A stretch of DNA of 64,000 nt from Actinostola sp. cb2023 (lineage: Eukaryota > Cnidaria > Anthozoa > Actiniaria > Actinostolidae), in assembly GCA_033675265.1 (NCBI GenBank), contig JAUJYZ010000200.1, positions 62,001-126,000 on the forward strand, given 5' to 3'. Numbering within the stretch: the first letter of the stretch is position 1; the number at the start of each line of letters is the position of its first letter. Below the pieces are notes generated by a model. That model was not told the DNA's origin. It saw nothing but the letters and a program-made list of their open reading frames with translations, and searched no databases. A program made the position numbers and the translations under genes. Below, piece after piece: positions 62,318 to 64,000 of the stretch.

Positions 62318-64000
62318 CTGAAAAAAACAATGTAGAACATGAATAATAATAATAAATTAATTTGCAACTGTACAATGGTAGATACAATGTACATGTCTAT
62401 AATACAGATGTTTGTCCCTTCGCTGACTGCCAGTTAAAGAGGTTCAACTAAATAGCCCACCAGAATATCCTACAGAAATCCAAACAGACACAGATAGACT
62501 GTATATTAACGATGTGCCATTTTAAAATGGAAAATGCCATTTTAAAATGGAAAATTCAAAGAGATTGATCTTCTTACAGGATTGTCCACTCGCTAGACCA
62601 ATGAGAATACATTTAACCTAACAGGCAAATTTCAAACCATGTCGGGACATGGTTTAAACTCTGGAAACTTGCTAATGGTGTTGGTTTTGACAGATTTATT
62701 TTTCCTAAATGTCAATCGCGCGTCCTTAGCCGCAGGGTCACATTTCACGGTTGGGTTTTATTCGTGTTTGAAGACAGCAAACTTTGTTTCTTCTCTCTTC
62801 ATTGTTTTAGATTCGTTACTTATATCTATTATTCACTCCTCGTTTACTTGGATCAATCAAGAAATCAGAAAAGTTAGTTGTTTATAACCGCCAAAATTTC
62901 AAATAACAGATATTGGATTACTATTGTTCAGTAGTAATAAGCTTGAATATTAACAATGTGAACATGCATATAAAAGGTTAACTAGCTAATTCTTCAAACA
63001 CGATGATAGATGAACAAACACGTATATGAGCTTAGCTAGCTAACTTTCGCTGTAGTCTGAACGCACTAACAGTCTGCAAAGTATGGTACCGTTTCCTTGT
63101 GAATGTAACATCCGTATTTATAGAACAGTTTCATTATATAATCTGCGGCTGCCACTCATGAATCCAAATAGCTAATACAAAACACTTCAAAAGAAAACAA
63201 GGGCAAAAGGTCTACTAATGCATGTTTGCCTTATACAGATCTCTACAGTATTTTACTGGTTTTACAGAGTGTAATAGTAAAATCACTCTCACTACTCTCA
63301 TTTACAAGCTAACATTTAAAACCACACTAATCATAACACTTCGATATTTAGTTATGATTTAGTCACTATTCATAATTGTTCTATTTCTCTTACAAAGGAA
63401 TATGTTCTCTCCTTGGTTATCTTTTGACCACGAACTAGACGTTCTAAAAGATGTGACACTCAACGGGTCTTAGATAAGATGTGTGATCGAATTACTGATG
63501 GCCGGCAAATTCAAAGCCGGTTTGTGTCCTTGAACAAAACTGGAAGTCTAATAGTGGCTGGCACATTTATAAATCGTGATTCCTTTGAGCTACGTTTCAT
63601 ATAAACATGATAACGAAGTTCAATAAAAACGGCGTAAACTGGTTTATTTGGATAAGTTCTCATGTAAATTTTCAATGTGTTATCCAACGTCTTACCCACC
63701 CCCTTCGCAACCCTGTGGCGTGACCGCCAAAAAGCAGGCTGTATTCGCAGCAGGCTAGCTAGTCGCTAACGTGTGCTGTTTAAACAACCCGATTTTGTTT
63801 CTTTTTTCAAACAACCTTTAGCCCAAATCGTTCACTTTGAAGCTGAATCTGTATGCAATGATTTAGACTTCTGTTCCAGCGATCGACATTATCGATGTCA
63901 ATTTTCGAAGATGAACACTGTCCACAAATATTCGAGTGTAAATTCACGCACTGGTGATCAATGACGCTCATTGGTCGAGGCTGAGGATAGTCCCAAGTAT
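62318..64000. other. MED16 intron/5' region to the window edge
   Basis: No further MED16 exon found; the upstream exons should lie beyond 64000. About 62640-62900 resembles the interior of the element at 2412-2970 (AAACTTGCTAATGGTGTTGG, TTTTATTCGTGTTTGAA). The short frame at 63511-63699 on minus does not resemble the missing MED16 segment. Confidence 0.5.

Overview
This is an intron-rich, AT-rich animal nuclear genome window. Genes have many small exons, GT-AG introns and 5' leaders only tens of bases long. Introns and intergenic DNA are crowded with minisatellites and short inverted-repeat (MITE-like) elements. Two intronless class A GPCR genes ending in a DPx[IF]xWRLPxYRK-type helix 7/8, together with full-length animal MED16, RAD51D, PDHX, NIF3L1 and RUSF1 orthologues, suggest a non-bilaterian metazoan, most likely an anthozoan cnidarian. 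That assignment is an inference; no rRNA or mitochondrial marker is present.

Layout. The 3' part of a divergent GPCR opens the window (2-838, +). RUSF1 (DUF647/RUS family) follows on the minus strand. I could trace all 14 coding exons (1938-18224); the join gives 461 codons with consistent phases. Its intron 5 (6472-17135) is almost entirely a 10.3-kb satellite-like array of a 63-bp unit. NIF3L1 (18295-21451, +) is head to head with RUSF1, with 70 bp between the start codons. A six-exon ankyrin-repeat TRP-type channel (23714-28564, +) comes next. After about 5.5 kb without a recognisable gene there is a second GPCR of the same divergent type (34107-35183, -).

The right third holds a short unknown gene (40167-40643, +), RAD51D (41381-47255, +; 11 coding exons including a 10-nt microexon), PDHX (49285-54480, +; 6 exons) and the C-terminal two thirds of MED16 (55279-62317, -; 14 exons seen, the N-terminal exons lying beyond the window). 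PDHX and MED16 are tail to tail with poly(A) signals a few bases apart.

The genes do not form one pathway. They are housekeeping genes (metal-binding NIF3L1, homologous-recombination RAD51D, pyruvate dehydrogenase E3-binding protein, Mediator tail subunit) interleaved with sensory and receptor genes. The most unusual content is the repeat landscape. Nearly every large intron has its own tandem array (63, 68, 65, 42 and 34 bp units). At least four short dispersed element families recur in introns of different genes: a 219-bp TA-flanked foldback, a poly-G/poly-C bounded element, a GAAGGGGTCCCT-ended foldback, and an element whose end was amplified into a 20-bp tandem array. I found no evidence of a new multi-gene system.
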